This document shows positions 29,109 through 39,364 of a stretch of 40,533 nt of DNA, in pieces; the first letter of the stretch is position 1; every line of letters starts with the position of its first letter. The DNA comes from Alphaproteobacteria bacterium. Lineage in GTDB: Bacteria; Pseudomonadota; Alphaproteobacteria; Rhodobacterales; Rhodobacteraceae. The notes below the pieces were generated by a model that was given only the letters and a program-made list of their open reading frames with translations, was not told the origin of the DNA and made no database searches. The position numbers and the translations under genes are program-made. Location: positions 1 to 40,533 of the forward strand of contig JARFTV010000039.1 of assembly GCA_029289325.1 (NCBI GenBank), written 5' to 3'.

Positions 29109-29975
29109 ATGACCATCCTCTCAACGCTTTCCCGCCGCGCGCTTCTGACCACGGGCGCCGCCTGTGTCCTCGCTGCGCTGGCCGCCACCTCGGCCATGGC
29201 CCAGACCGCGCTTGAGCGGATCAAGGAGCAGGGCTACATCCGCATCGGCTTTGCCAACGAGGCCCCCTTCGGCTATGCCACCCCCGACGGCAAGCTGACC
29301 GGCGAAGCCCCCGAGGTCGCCAAGGCCGTGCTGGCCAGGATGGGCATCACCGAGGTTGACGGCGTGCTGACCGAGTTCGGCTCGCTGATCCCCGGCCTCA
29401 AGGCTGGTCGCTTCGACATCATCGCCGCCGGCATGTTCATCAACCCCAAGCGCTGTGCCGAGATCGCCTTCTCCGAACCGTCCTACGGCATCGGCCAGGC
29501 CTTCCTGGTCCCGGCCGGCAACCCCAAGGGGCTGACCGACTACGGCTCGATCGTCGCCAACCCCGAGGCGAAACTGGCCGTCATGTCCGGCGCGGTCGAG
29601 GCTGACTATGCCAAATCCGCCGGCGTCCCCGACGGCCAGCTGGTCGTCCTGCCCGACCAGTCCAGCCTGCTGGCCGCCGTCCAGTCGGGTCGCGCCGACG
29701 CCGCTGCGCTGACTGCACTCTCCATCGCCGACATGGCTGCCAAGGGCGAGGGCGTCGAATCCGCCAAGCCCTTCGGCGAAGTTGCGGGCACCTCGGTCAA
29801 GGGCCACGGCGGCTTCGGCTTCCGGCAGGAAGACACCGACCTGCAAGAGGCGTTCAACGCCGAGCTCAAGGCCTTCCTCGGCTCGCCCGAGCATATCGCG
29901 CTGGTCGAACCCTTCGGTTTTGGCGCCGACTACCTGCCGAACAAGACGATGGAACAGCTCTGCGCGGGCGAATAA
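29109..29975 (+). CDS. ehuB: Ectoine/hydroxyectoine ABC transporter, substrate-binding protein EhuB
   Basis: A 288-residue periplasmic binding protein of the polar-amino-acid family. The signal peptide begins MTILSTLSRRALLTTGAA, with an SRRALL twin-arginine-like motif, and ends at TSAMAQ. The mature N-terminus contains GFANEAPFGYATPDGKLTG, closely like EhuB of Sinorhizobium, whose aromatic residues cage the ectoine ring. FINPKRCAEIAFSEP supplies the Arg that binds the carboxylate. It is first in the ehuBCDA-gntR-doeB operon and follows the operator-controlled promoter. Confidence 0.9.
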   Translation: MTILSTLSRRALLTTGAACVLAALAATSAMAQTALERIKEQGYIRIGFANEAPFGYATPDGKLTGEAPEVAKAVLARMGITEVDGVLTEFGSLIPGLKAGRFDIIAAGMFINPKRCAEIAFSEPSYGIGQAFLVPAGNPKGLTDYGSIVANPEAKLAVMSGAVEADYAKSAGVPDGQLVVLPDQSSLLAAVQSGRADAAALTALSIADMAAKGEGVESAKPFGEVAGTSVKGHGGFGFRQEDTDLQEAFNAELKAFLGSPEHIALVEPFGFGADYLPNKTMEQLCAGE

Positions 29976-29986
29976 CCTGACGTCGG

Positions 29987-30010
29987 CGGCCGGCGTTCGC
30001 GCGCCGGCCG
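29987..30010 (+). terminator. Hairpin between ehuB and ehuC (partial terminator)
   Basis: A 9-bp stem (29987-29995 with 30002-30010, loop TTCGCG) is followed by TTTCTTGTTC. Such hairpins after binding-protein genes commonly reduce read-through, so more binding protein than permease is made. Confidence 0.65.
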
Positions 30011-30034
30011 TTTCTTGTTCGGAAAGGATGACGC

Positions 30035-30763
30035 ATGGGACTCCGCGGTTTGGCGGGTCTCCTTGCCCTGACCATTGCCACGATCTGGTATCTGTCAGGG
30101 CTTGAGGACTACAGGATCTTCGTTCCCGGCCTGGCCCAGGGCGCTGCCATGACGGTGCAGATCACCGCGGCCGCCGCCGTGCTGGCCGTCACCGCCGCGC
30201 TGGTCGCCGCGCTGCTGAAGCTGTACGGGCCCGCCCCCCTGCGCTGGCTTGCCGTGACCTATATCGAGATCTTTCGCGGCACCTCGGCGCTGGTCCAGCT
30301 CTTCTGGCTCTACTTCGTCCTGCCGGTTTTCGGGATCACGCTCGAGGCCTACACCGCCGCCGTCATCGGCATCGGCCTCAACATCGGCGCCTACGGGGCC
30401 GAGGTGGTGCGCGGGGCCATCGTCGCGGTCCCCCGCGGTCAGTGGGAGGCGACCGTGGCGCTGAACATGTCCCGCGCCCAGGCGCTGCGCCGGATCATCC
30501 TGCCGCAGGCATTCGCCGCGATGATCCCACCCTGGGGCAACCTGTTCATCGAACTCCTCAAGACCACCGCGCTTGTCTCGATGATCACCCTTGGCGACCT
30601 CGCCTTCCGGGCGCAGCAGATGAACCAGACCACGATGAAGACCGTGCAGATCTTTACCCTCGTCCTTCTGATCTATCTTGCGATGTCGCTGGTCATCACC
30701 ATCGCCATGCGCCTGCTGGAACGCCGCGCCGGACGTGGCATCCTCCGCGCGAGGGCCGCGTGA
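30035..30763 (+). CDS. ehuC: Ectoine/hydroxyectoine ABC transporter permease EhuC
   Basis: A 242-residue inner-membrane permease of the HisM family with about five helices. It carries the TYIEIFRGTSALVQLFWLYF segment and the EAA loop (GAIVAVPRGQWEATVALNM, then RIILPQAFAAMIPPWGN) that docks on the ATPase. A GGAAAGGA ribosome site precedes the ATG. The stop shares one base with the ehuD start. Confidence 0.88.
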   Translation: MGLRGLAGLLALTIATIWYLSGLEDYRIFVPGLAQGAAMTVQITAAAAVLAVTAALVAALLKLYGPAPLRWLAVTYIEIFRGTSALVQLFWLYFVLPVFGITLEAYTAAVIGIGLNIGAYGAEVVRGAIVAVPRGQWEATVALNMSRAQALRRIILPQAFAAMIPPWGNLFIELLKTTALVSMITLGDLAFRAQQMNQTTMKTVQIFTLVLLIYLAMSLVITIAMRLLERRAGRGILRARAA

Positions 30764-31415
30764 TGTGGGATTGGGGCTTCGCGCTGGAAATCCTGCCGAC
30801 GCTGGCGAAAGCGGCCATCGTCACCGTGCAGGTCACGCTCCTCGGCTTCCTGATCGCGCTGAGCCTGGGCCTCGCGCTTGCCGCCGCCCGGATCATGCAG
30901 CCCTGGACCGCCGTCCCGATCTCGCTGGCGGTGGAACTGATCCGCTCCACCCCGCTCCTGATCCAGATCTTCTTCCTCTATTTCGTCGGCCCCTCCTTCG
31001 GCCTGACCCTCGACGCGATGACCGCCGGCATCCTTGCCATCGGGCTGCACTACGCCGCCTACTGCTCCGAGGTCTATCGCGCCGGGTTCGAAAGCGTCCC
31101 CCGCGGCCAATGGGAGGCGTCGGTCGCCCTGAACCTTGGCCGCTGGACCACCTTGCGGGACATCATCATCCCGCAGGCGATCCCCCCGGTCGTCCCCGCG
31201 CTTGGCAACTACCTCGTCGCGCTGTTCAAGGAGACCCCGCTCCTTTCCGCCATCGCGGTGATGGAGCTGATGCAGTCGGCCAAGATCATAGGCTCGCAGA
31301 CCTTCCGCTACAACGAGCCCATCACCCTTGTCGGCCTATTCTTCCTGGTCATGAGCCTGGCATCCGCCTGGGCCATCCGGCGGGTCGAGGCGGGCATCAA
31401 CCGGAGATACAGGCG

Positions 31416-31419
<4 letters not shown>
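30763..31419 (+). CDS. ehuD: Ectoine/hydroxyectoine ABC transporter permease EhuD
   Basis: A 218-residue HisM-family permease. It has VELIRSTPLLIQIFFLYF and the EAA loop ESVPRGQWEASVALNLGR followed by IIIPQAIPPVVPALGNY. It pairs with EhuC to form the heterodimeric channel. It overlaps ehuC by one base and ehuA by four (ATGA). Confidence 0.88.
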
Positions 31420-32188
<769 letters not shown>

Positions 32189-32192
<4 letters not shown>

Positions 32193-32884
32193 AGGACCAA
32201 CCCGACATCGAGGATGAACGCCCGACCACGCTGGCGCGGGAAAGGTTCAACACGATCTACCTTACCCTGCGCGACCGGATCTGCCTTCTGGACTACGCCC
32301 CCGGCACCCGGCTGGGAGAGGAAGAGCTTGCCCGCGAATTCGGCGTCTCGCGCACCCCCCTGCGCCGGGTCCTCTCCCGGCTGGAATCCGAGGGCCTCGT
32401 CGAAAGCCGCCACGGCGTCGGCACCTTCGTCACCACCGCCGACCTGCCCAGCCTGATCCAGACCTACCGGCTGCGGATGGAACTGGCCCCCCTGATCGGC
32501 AAGCTCGACCCCACCCCCCCGGATACCGCCGCGCTCGACCGCATCCGCGCCCTGATCGCCGCCTGCGACGCCGCCCGTCTGGCCCCCGACCCGCGCGAAT
32601 TCGCCCGGATGAACATGCTGTTCTTCCAGCAGGTCGTCGAGATCATCGGCAACCAGCCCCTGCGCGAGATCACCGAACGGCTCTACTACCTGACCCACCG
32701 GATCTGGCTGACCTTCATGCCCCAGCTGAACCTTGCCGCCGAGACCGACGCCTTCCTTCGCGAGATGACCGACACCCTCGCCGCGCTGGAGATGGGCGAT
32801 CTGGAAGCGGTCGGCTACATCCGCCGCAACCACATCTCGATGAGCCTGCGGCGCATGACCACCTTCGAACCCCAGGTGCCCTGA
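32189..32884 (+). CDS. GntR-family regulator, FCD type
   Basis: A 231-residue regulator. The winged helix (~24-85) includes LGEEELAREFGVSRTPLRRV and SRLESEGLVESRHGVGTF. The C-terminal all-helical FCD domain lacks the His usually seen in its first metal-binding helix (MNMLFFQQ where an NxxFH-like motif is common), so it may bind ligand without metal. It is not EnuR, the MocR-type regulator with an aminotransferase domain known from other ectoine users. FadR/FCD proteins often bind TTGTATACAA-like sites, which makes it the best candidate for the operators at 19645 and 29043. Confidence 0.85.
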
Positions 32885-33880
32885 ATGCGACCCTCTCCGA
32901 TTTCCGCCACGGTCGATTTCGACCGCGATGGCGTCCAGCACGGATTCCTCAAGCTGCCCTACAGCCGCGACGACGCGGCCTGGGGGTCGGTGATGATCCC
33001 GATCACCGTGGTCAGGAACGGCGCGGGGCCGACGGCGCTTCTGACCGGGGCGAACCACGGCGACGAATACGAAGGCCCGATCGCGCTCTTCGAACTGGCG
33101 CGCAGCCTTCGGGCCAAGGATGTGACCGGCCGCGTCATCATCGTCCCCGCGATGAACCAGCCCGCCTTCGCGGCCGGCACCCGGACTTCGCCCATCGACC
33201 GGGGCAACATGAACCGCAGCTTCCCCGGCCGCCCAGACGGCACCGTCACCGAAAAGATCGCCGACTATTTCCAGCGCGTCCTGCTGCCGATGGCGGATGT
33301 GGTGCTCGACTTCCACTCGGGCGGCAAGACGCTGGATTTCCTGCCCTTCTGCGCCGCCCACATCCTCCCCGACAAGCGGCAGGAGGCCGAAGCCTTCCGT
33401 CTGGTCCGCGCCTTCGGTGCCCCCTACAGCGTCAAGATGCTCGAGATCGACGCCGTCGGCATGTATGACACCGCCGCCGAGGAAATGGGCAAGGTCTTCG
33501 TCACGACGGAACTTGCCGGCGGCGGCACCGCCAGCGCGCGCACCGCCGGGATCGCGATCCGCGGCTGCCGCAATGTCCTTGCCGCAGCGGGTATCCTCGG
33601 CGCTGCTGTCGATGAGCAGCCGACGCAATGGCTCGACATGCCGGACGGTGACTGCTTCACCTTCGCCGAGGACGCGGGACTTCTCCGCTTTCTGCTCGAT
33701 CTTGGCGACCGGGTGGAGAAAGGGCAGGTCATTGCGATGATCTACCCCACCGGCCGCACTGGCCTTGACCCGATCGAGCTTCGCGCCAACCGAAACGGTC
33801 TTTTCACCGCCCGCCATTTCCCAGGCCTCGTCAAGCCCGGCGATTGCGTCGCCGTCGTTGCAGAGGTCATCGACGGCTGA
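32885..33880 (+). CDS. doeB: N-alpha-acetyl-L-2,4-diaminobutyrate deacetylase (DoeB/EutE)
   Basis: A 331-residue zinc enzyme of the AstE/AspA (M14-like) family. Zinc ligands His58 and Glu61 lie in GANHGDEYEG and His144 in LDFHSGG; the catalytic Glu209 is in TTELAGGG. It removes the acetyl group after DoeA has opened ectoine, giving diaminobutyrate for DoeD. It starts directly at the gntR stop and ends the plus-strand operon. Its separation from doeA, on the opposite strand, differs from the usual adjacent doeAB order. Confidence 0.9.
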   Translation: MRPSPISATVDFDRDGVQHGFLKLPYSRDDAAWGSVMIPITVVRNGAGPTALLTGANHGDEYEGPIALFELARSLRAKDVTGRVIIVPAMNQPAFAAGTRTSPIDRGNMNRSFPGRPDGTVTEKIADYFQRVLLPMADVVLDFHSGGKTLDFLPFCAAHILPDKRQEAEAFRLVRAFGAPYSVKMLEIDAVGMYDTAAEEMGKVFVTTELAGGGTASARTAGIAIRGCRNVLAAAGILGAAVDEQPTQWLDMPDGDCFTFAEDAGLLRFLLDLGDRVEKGQVIAMIYPTGRTGLDPIELRANRNGLFTARHFPGLVKPGDCVAVVAEVIDG

Positions 33881-33957
33881 AGTCCGTCGCCCCGGTCTCG
33901 GCTTTGGCCCGCAGGTCCGGGCTGACGACCAGCGTCTAGCGGATCGGGGCCCTGGAT

Positions 33958-33971
33958 CCCGCCCGGGCGGG
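33958..33971. terminator. 14-bp GC palindrome between doeB and the next minus-strand gene
   Basis: CCCGCCCGGGCGGG is perfectly self-complementary and could fold as a 5-bp stem with a CCGG loop. It lies in the 159-bp gap between two converging genes. There is no T tract; the terminator role is a guess from position. Nothing else is seen in the gap. Confidence 0.3.
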
Positions 33972-34039
33972 CGGAGGCAACGCAATGCGAACAACGGCGC
34001 TGGCCCCGCCGATCCTGGACATTCGCGCGATCCCTGGCG

Positions 34040-35032
34040 TCAGCCTCCGGTCTGAACCCGGATCAGCCTGACCTGGTCGGCCGTAAGATAGCCGGTCGCG
34101 GTCTCGGCCTCATCTGCCTGCCAGTCGCGAATGGCCCGCCGCGTGCCCGGCCCGAACACCCCGTCGGTCCGGGCCGTATCATAGCCCAGCCGGGTCAGCC
34201 GCCGCTGCAGGTCCGCCTTTTCGGTCCGGGTCAGGTCCAGAAGACTTTCCTCCAGCGCCGCTTCGCTATCCGCCCCGGGAACCGGAGCCGACGCGCCTGC
34301 CTGGCTCGCGATCAGCTTGACCTGCGCCTCGGTCACATAGCCCGTTTCCCGCTGCCGGTTCGCCTTTTGCCATGCCTTGATCGCCGCCCGGGTCTTCGAT
34401 CCCCACAGCCCGTCAGCCACCCCCGGATCATAGCGCAGGTCGGAAAGCTGCCGCTGGATCTGCACCCGCTGCGCCCGGGTCAGCTTCAGCGCCGCCTCGA
34501 CCGCGGCGGGGCTTGCGCCGGTGTCATCCGTGGGCGGCGTGGCCACCGCGCCGCGGAGGAGGAGCTTCAGCTGCGCCTCCGTCACATAGCCGGTCACCGC
34601 GTCGCCCCGGTCGCGCTGCCAGGTCGCGATCGCGGTCCGGGTGTTCTTCCCCCAGACCCCGTCGGTCCCGTAGGTTCGATAGCCAAGCCGCGTCAGCTCC
34701 CGCTGGACCGCGACCCGCTGGGCGAAGGTGATCCCCAGCCGCGCCTCGGCCTGCGCGGCAGCGGCGGCCGAACCCTCGACCGGGGCACCCAACCGGGCCA
34801 GCGCGCGCTGCGCCTCGGCCCGATAGGCACCTTTCGGGAACCGGGTCAGATAGTTCCGGTAGGCCGTGATTGTGTTCGCCTCCTGCGCCGCCGCCCAGGC
34901 ATTCCGATCCAATTCCTGCTGCAACAGCGTCTGCGCGAGGCCGCCGATCACGTCCTCAAGATCCTGCGCCTGGGCAGGAGCGGTCATGCCAAGGCCCGCC
35001 ACCAGGACGAGCGGCAGGGTGAACATGCGCAT
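34040..35032 (-). CDS. Secreted protein with three peptidoglycan-binding domains
   Basis: A 330-residue exported protein. The signal peptide MRMFTLPLVLVAGLGMTAPA ends at QAQ. After a helical stretch come three PG_binding_1 repeats at about 95-165, 180-245 and 260-325. Each has the pattern VQRELTRLGY ... DGVWGKNTRTAIATWQ followed by TGYVTEAQ. It has no catalytic domain, so it is likely a wall-bound structural or scaffold protein. The start at 35032 has GGAGG five bases upstream; ATGs further 5' are less well placed. Confidence 0.85.
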   Translation of the reverse strand: MRMFTLPLVLVAGLGMTAPAQAQDLEDVIGGLAQTLLQQELDRNAWAAAQEANTITAYRNYLTRFPKGAYRAEAQRALARLGAPVEGSAAAAAQAEARLGITFAQRVAVQRELTRLGYRTYGTDGVWGKNTRTAIATWQRDRGDAVTGYVTEAQLKLLLRGAVATPPTDDTGASPAAVEAALKLTRAQRVQIQRQLSDLRYDPGVADGLWGSKTRAAIKAWQKANRQRETGYVTEAQVKLIASQAGASAPVPGADSEAALEESLLDLTRTEKADLQRRLTRLGYDTARTDGVFGPGTRRAIRDWQADEAETATGYLTADQVRLIRVQTGG

Positions 35033-35160
35033 GTAAGCCTCCATCACGGTTACGGCGCGGGGCCGCTTTCCCTGGATAACGCCCAGACTTCGCCATGGTT
35101 GCAAGCGCTCACTGGTCAGATGCCTTCGGCATGTTACCTTTTCCGCCGAAGGAGCCGCCG

Positions 35161-35553
35161 ATGACCCTGACCCTCTACCTCGCCACCGCCGCCGTCTTCC
35201 TGATCCTTGATGCGATCATGCTGACCGTGGTGATGAAACCGCTCTTCACCCGCCACATCGGCCCGCTGATGGCCGAGCCGATCCGCATTGCCCCGGCCGC
35301 GCTGTTCTACCTCGCCTATATTGCGGGCGTGGTCTACCTCGTCTCGCTGCCCGCGCTCAGGACCGGCGCGCCGGTGCTTCTGCCGGCCCTGATCATCGGC
35401 CTGATGGCCTATGGCACATACGAGTTCACCTCGTGGTCGATCATGCGGGACTGGCACTGGACGATGGTCGTGACCGACACGCTCTGGGGGGCGTCCCTCA
35501 CCGCCGTCTCGGCCTGGTCCGGGGTGGCGATCACCCGCATGATCCATGGCTAG
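35161..35553 (+). CDS. DUF2177 family membrane protein
   Basis: A 130-residue protein with four helices. It matches the DUF2177 pattern: an early LDAIMLTVVMKPLF helix, the middle LFYLAYIAGVVYLV helix, the YGTYEFTSWSIMRDW loop and WTMVVTDTLWGASLTA. The function is unknown. The ATG at 35161 sits just after a GGAGCCGCC stretch. It is transcribed alone or with the ArsC-like gene 80 bp downstream. Confidence 0.82.
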   Translation: MTLTLYLATAAVFLILDAIMLTVVMKPLFTRHIGPLMAEPIRIAPAALFYLAYIAGVVYLVSLPALRTGAPVLLPALIIGLMAYGTYEFTSWSIMRDWHWTMVVTDTLWGASLTAVSAWSGVAITRMIHG

Positions 35554-35633
35554 ACCCTTTGCGGCCCGGCCCGCGATGTGGTACCAGCCGACAACCCCTT
35601 GAAACCAAACGTCCCCACGGATGGATGAAGCCC

Positions 35634-35960
35634 ATGATCCTTTACGGCATCCCGACCTGCGACACCTGCAAGAAGGCGCTCAAGGCGCTTCAGAACGCCG
35701 GCAAGGAGGTCAGCTTCCGCGACATCCGGGCCAATCCGCTGTCGCAGGCCGAGGTTGACCGCATCGTGCAGGAATTCGGCTCCAAGGCGGTGAACCAGCA
35801 GTCCACCACCTACCGCAGCTTCAACGATTTCCTGAAAGCGTCTGAACCCGAGGCGCAGATCATGGCCCAACCGACCGTGATGAAACGGCCGGTCATCCAG
35901 GATGGGGATCGCTGGTATCTGGGGTGGGACAGCGCGACCGAGGCCGCGCTGACCGCTTAA
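35634..35960 (+). CDS. ArsC/Spx-family thioredoxin-fold protein
   Basis: A 108-residue protein beginning MILYGIPTCDTCKKALKAL. It has a CxxC at Cys9-Cys12 and the conserved KRPVIQDGDRWYLGW segment of the YffB/Spx/ArsC family, whose Arg stabilises the active-site thiolate. Members include glutaredoxin-coupled arsenate reductases and uncharacterised reductases; no other arsenic genes are nearby. An ATG at 35625 (MKPMILYG) is an alternative start. The 3' end overlaps the cold-shock gene tail to tail by four bases. Confidence 0.82.
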   Translation: MILYGIPTCDTCKKALKALQNAGKEVSFRDIRANPLSQAEVDRIVQEFGSKAVNQQSTTYRSFNDFLKASEPEAQIMAQPTVMKRPVIQDGDRWYLGWDSATEAALTA

Positions 35961-36163
35961 AGCAGGCGCAGGTCTCCGGCAGACTGCTTGCCGTCACGGC
36001 CGGACTGCAGTTCGTAGCCGATCTTCTGGTTGTCGCTAAGGCCCTTCAGCCCCGCACGCTCGACCGCCGAGATATGCACGAACACGTCCTTCCCGCCGTC
36101 GTCCGGCGCGATGAATCCATAGCCCTTGGTAGCGTTGAACCACTTCACGGTGCCTGTCGGCAT
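35957..36163 (-). CDS. CspA-family cold-shock protein
   Basis: A 68-residue single cold-shock domain. It has the start MPTGTVKWFNATKGYGFI with the RNP1 motif KGYGFI, and DVFVHISAVERAG with RNP2. It binds single-stranded RNA and DNA as a chaperone. The 202-bp gap upstream (36164-36365) holds its promoter region and a long 5' leader could fit there; I see no specific motif. An AGGAG ribosome site lies upstream of the ATG. Confidence 0.93.
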   Translation of the reverse strand: MPTGTVKWFNATKGYGFIAPDDGGKDVFVHISAVERAGLKGLSDNQKIGYELQSGRDGKQSAGDLRLL

Positions 36164-36365
36164 TCCGCTTCTCCTCTCAGAACCCCCCGCGGCGCCATTG
36201 CCGCGGGCCGTGCCACCAGGTCTTCCAGGGCTTCGTTCCGAGAGCCGTGCAGGAATTCTGTCGTCACTGCCGCGATGATGCCTAGGATTCGTCGAAAATC
36301 AAGAAGCAAGGCGAACCGACGCCCCGGTCGGCAACCGGAGCGTCCGATTTTCGGGCAATCCGGCA

Positions 36366-38306
36366 TCAACCGGGCGGCAGGGCCTCGAATCCAAAGGCTG
36401 CGACGGCGGCGTCCAGCGTCATCGTCTCGGTCCGCGTCTCGCCCAGACGGCGGACAGAAACCGTGCGGCCCTCCACCTCCTGCATCCCGATGGCAAGGAT
36501 CACCGGGACCTTGCCGACCGAATGTTCGCGGACCTTGTAGTTGATCTTCTCGTTGCGCACATCCGCCTCGGCCCGGACCCCAGCCTTGCGCAGCGTGGTC
36601 ACGACCTCGTTCACGAAGGGATCCGCGTCCGAGACGATGCTGGCCACCACCACCTGCCGCGGCGCCAGCCAGAACGGCAGCTTGCCGGCATAGTTCTCCA
36701 GCAGGATGCCGATGAACCGCTCGAAAGACCCCAGGACCGCGCGGTGCAACATGACGGGGCGGTGCTTCATCCCGTCTTCGCCGACATATTCCGCATCCAG
36801 CCGCACCGGCAGGTTGAAGTCGGCCTGGAAGGTGCCGCACTGCCATTCGCGCCCGATGGCGTCGGTCAGCTTGAAGTCCAGCTTCGGCCCGTAGAAGGCG
36901 CCGTCGCCGGGGTTGATCTCATAGGGCAGACCCAGCCCCTCGATGGCCTTCTGCAGCGCATTCTCGGCCTTGTCCCAGATCTCGTCGCTGCCCACCCGCA
37001 CGTCGGGCCGCGTCGACAGCTTGATGTCGAACTTCTCGAAGCCAAGATCGCGATAGACACTGGACAGAAGCGAGATGAACCCCGCGCATTCCGCCTCGAT
37101 CTGGTCCTCGGTGCAGAAGATATGCGCGTCGTCCTGCACGAAGCCGCGCACCCGCATCAGCCCGTGCATCGAGCCGCTCGACTCATACCGATGGCAGGAC
37201 CCGAACTCCGCCAGTCGCAAGGGCAGGTCGCGATAGGACTTCAGGCCCTGGTTGAACACCTGCACATGGCAGGGGCAGTTCATCGGCTTCAGCGCGTTGG
37301 TGCGCTTTTCCTTGGCGCCCTCTTCGTCCACCTCGACGATGAACATGTTCTCGCGATAGGCCTCCCAGTGGCCCGACTTCTCCCACAGCACCCGGTCCAC
37401 GACCTGCGGCGTCCTGATTTCCTTGTAGCCCGCCTGCCGCAGACGGCCGCGCATGTAATCCTCAAGCTGGCGATAGATCGTCCAGCCGTTGGGGTGCCAG
37501 AACACCATGCCCGGCGCTTCTTCCTGCAGGTGGAACAGCTCCATCTCGCGGCCCAGCTTGCGGTGGTCGCGCTTGGCGGCCTCTTCCAGCATGGTCAGAT
37601 GCGCCTTGAGGTCGTCCCGGTTCCGGAACGCCACGCCATAGATGCGCTGCAACATCGGCCGCGAGGCATCGCCCAGCCAGTAGGCCCCGGCGACATGCGT
37701 CAGCTTGAAGGCATCGGCCGGAACCTGCCCGGTATGCTGCAGATGCGGTCCCCGGCACAGATCCTGCCAGTTGCCATGCCAATACATCCGCAGGTCCTCG
37801 CCTTCCGGGATGCGGGCGATCAGCTCCAGCTTGAAGGGCTCCCCCCGGCCCCGGTAGTATTCGACGGCGCGGGCGCGCTCCCAGACCTCGGTGCGCACCG
37901 GATCGCGGGCGTTGATGATCTGCTTCATCCGCGCCTCGATCTGGCTCAGATCCTCGGGCGTGAAGGGCTCTTCCCGGTCGAAATCATAGAACCAGCCATA
38001 GTCGCGGACCGGGCCGATCGTGACCTTCACCTCCGGCCAGATCTCCTGCACCGCGCGGGCCATGATATGGGCCAGATCGTGCCGGATCAGTTCCAGGGCC
38101 GGGGCCTCATCCTTCAGCGTGTTGAGGCTGATCGTGGCATCCGTCGTGATCGGCCACTGCAGGTCCCAGTGCTTGCCGTTCACCTGCGCCGAAATCGCAG
38201 CCTTGGCCAGCGACGGGGCGATGGAGGCCGCCACCTCGGCAGGCGTCACGCCCGCGTCATAGCTGCGCTGGTTGCCGTCGGGAAATGTCAGGGAAATCTG
38301 GCTCAT
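36366..38306 (-). CDS. thrS: Threonyl-tRNA synthetase
   Basis: A 646-residue class II synthetase of normal length. The N-terminal TGS domain ([17 protein letters not shown]) is followed by the editing domain, including [12 protein letters not shown] with its HxxxH-type motif. The catalytic core has the zinc Cys in [13 protein letters not shown], motif 2 [17 protein letters not shown], and motif 3 in [17 protein letters not shown]. The C-terminal anticodon-binding domain ends the protein. It is transcribed alone; the 161-bp gap upstream shows no T-box or other leader structure that I can recognise. Confidence 0.97.
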   Translation of the reverse strand: MSQISLTFPDGNQRSYDAGVTPAEVAASIAPSLAKAAISAQVNGKHWDLQWPITTDATISLNTLKDEAPALELIRHDLAHIMARAVQEIWPEVKVTIGPVRDYGWFYDFDREEPFTPEDLSQIEARMKQIINARDPVRTEVWERARAVEYYRGRGEPFKLELIARIPEGEDLRMYWHGNWQDLCRGPHLQHTGQVPADAFKLTHVAGAYWLGDASRPMLQRIYGVAFRNRDDLKAHLTMLEEAAKRDHRKLGREMELFHLQEEAPGMVFWHPNGWTIYRQLEDYMRGRLRQAGYKEIRTPQVVDRVLWEKSGHWEAYRENMFIVEVDEEGAKEKRTNALKPMNCPCHVQVFNQGLKSYRDLPLRLAEFGSCHRYESSGSMHGLMRVRGFVQDDAHIFCTEDQIEAECAGFISLLSSVYRDLGFEKFDIKLSTRPDVRVGSDEIWDKAENALQKAIEGLGLPYEINPGDGAFYGPKLDFKLTDAIGREWQCGTFQADFNLPVRLDAEYVGEDGMKHRPVMLHRAVLGSFERFIGILLENYAGKLPFWLAPRQVVVASIVSDADPFVNEVVTTLRKAGVRAEADVRNEKINYKVREHSVGKVPVILAIGMQEVEGRTVSVRRLGETRTETMTLDAAVAAFGFEALPPG

Positions 38307-38467
38307 GGCCGGCTCCTCGTCGGTTTGGCGCCCACGGAACGCCCGGTTGCGGGTTATGTCGCGCCGTCTTGCCTCTGCGCCGGGGCTAAGTCAAGCCATG
38401 CGCGAAACTTCGCCCGGCGCTTTCTTGGCCCCTCACCTTGGCCGTGCGACGGCTTATATCTCGCGCC

Positions 38468-39253
38468 ATGACCACATTCCTCTCCACCCCGCACGGCCGC
38501 CATATCGCTTACCACCGCACCCCCGGCCGCGAGCCGGGCGTGGTCTTTCTGGGCGGCTTCCGGTCCGACATGACCGGCTCCAAGGTCCTGCATCTGCAAG
38601 CCTGGGCCGAGGCGACGGGCCGCAGCTTCCTGCGCTTCGACTATTCCGGTCACGGCCAGTCACGCGGGACGTTCGAGGAACTGGCGATCAGCGACTGGCG
38701 CGCCGATGCCGCCGCGCTGATCGACGTGCTGACCGAGGGTCCGCAGATCCTCGTCGGCTCGTCGATGGGTGGCTGGATCGCGCTCTTGCTGGCCCGCGAC
38801 ATGCCAGAGCGCGTCGCGGGGCTGGTCGGGATCGCCGCTGCCCCCGATTTCACCGAACGGATGTGGGAGGAAGAGCTGACCCTGGCCGAGCGCACCCGGC
38901 TGATGGAGGACGGCGTCTTCTACCGTCCCTCGGACTATTCGCCCGACCCCTATCCGATCACCCGCCACCTGATCGAGGACGGGCGCGAGAACCTGGTCCT
39001 GCAAAGCCCGCTGCACCTGCCAATTCCGGTGCGGCTTCTGCAAGGGACGGCGGATGTGGACGTGCCCGCGTCGGTCGCGCTGAACCTTCTGGAGCATATC
39101 TCGTGCCCCGACCTGCGGCTGACGCTGGTCAAGGGCGCGGACCACCGCTTCTCCTCGCCCGACTGCCTGCAACTCCTGACCCGCTCGCTGGAAGAGATCC
39201 TCGCCACCAGCGAGGCCCCGGCCGAGGCTTTGCCCATATCGAACATCGTCTAG
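38468..39253 (+). CDS. Alpha/beta hydrolase
   Basis: A 261-residue serine hydrolase. The nucleophile Ser99 lies in the elbow GSSMGG, preceded by FDYSGHGQSRG. The acid is probably Asp in QGTADVDVP and the base His in KGADHRFSS. It is like the palmitoyl-thioesterase/ABHD10-type proteins found widely in alphaproteobacteria; the substrate is unknown. The ATG at 38468 is chosen over one 30 bp upstream because it begins the conserved first strand. Confidence 0.88.
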   Translation: MTTFLSTPHGRHIAYHRTPGREPGVVFLGGFRSDMTGSKVLHLQAWAEATGRSFLRFDYSGHGQSRGTFEELAISDWRADAAALIDVLTEGPQILVGSSMGGWIALLLARDMPERVAGLVGIAAAPDFTERMWEEELTLAERTRLMEDGVFYRPSDYSPDPYPITRHLIEDGRENLVLQSPLHLPIPVRLLQGTADVDVPASVALNLLEHISCPDLRLTLVKGADHRFSSPDCLQLLTRSLEEILATSEAPAEALPISNIV

Positions 39254-39364
39254 GACAGAGAACCGAAGACCAGTCTCCGGTTCCCGCTTTCCCCTCAGAC
39301 GCTTATGCAGTAGCGTTCAGGTCTGACCGCCACATATCACTGCAAAGATCCCGCATCTCCCGCC

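Noticed and set aside
33958-33971. Restriction-like GC palindrome as an attachment site
   Set aside because: No integrase or repeat partner is present; position between converging genes fits a weak terminator better.
36522-38471. 649-codon plus-strand open frame over thrS
   Set aside because: Antisense to a certain threonyl-tRNA synthetase; composition is typical of a shadow frame.
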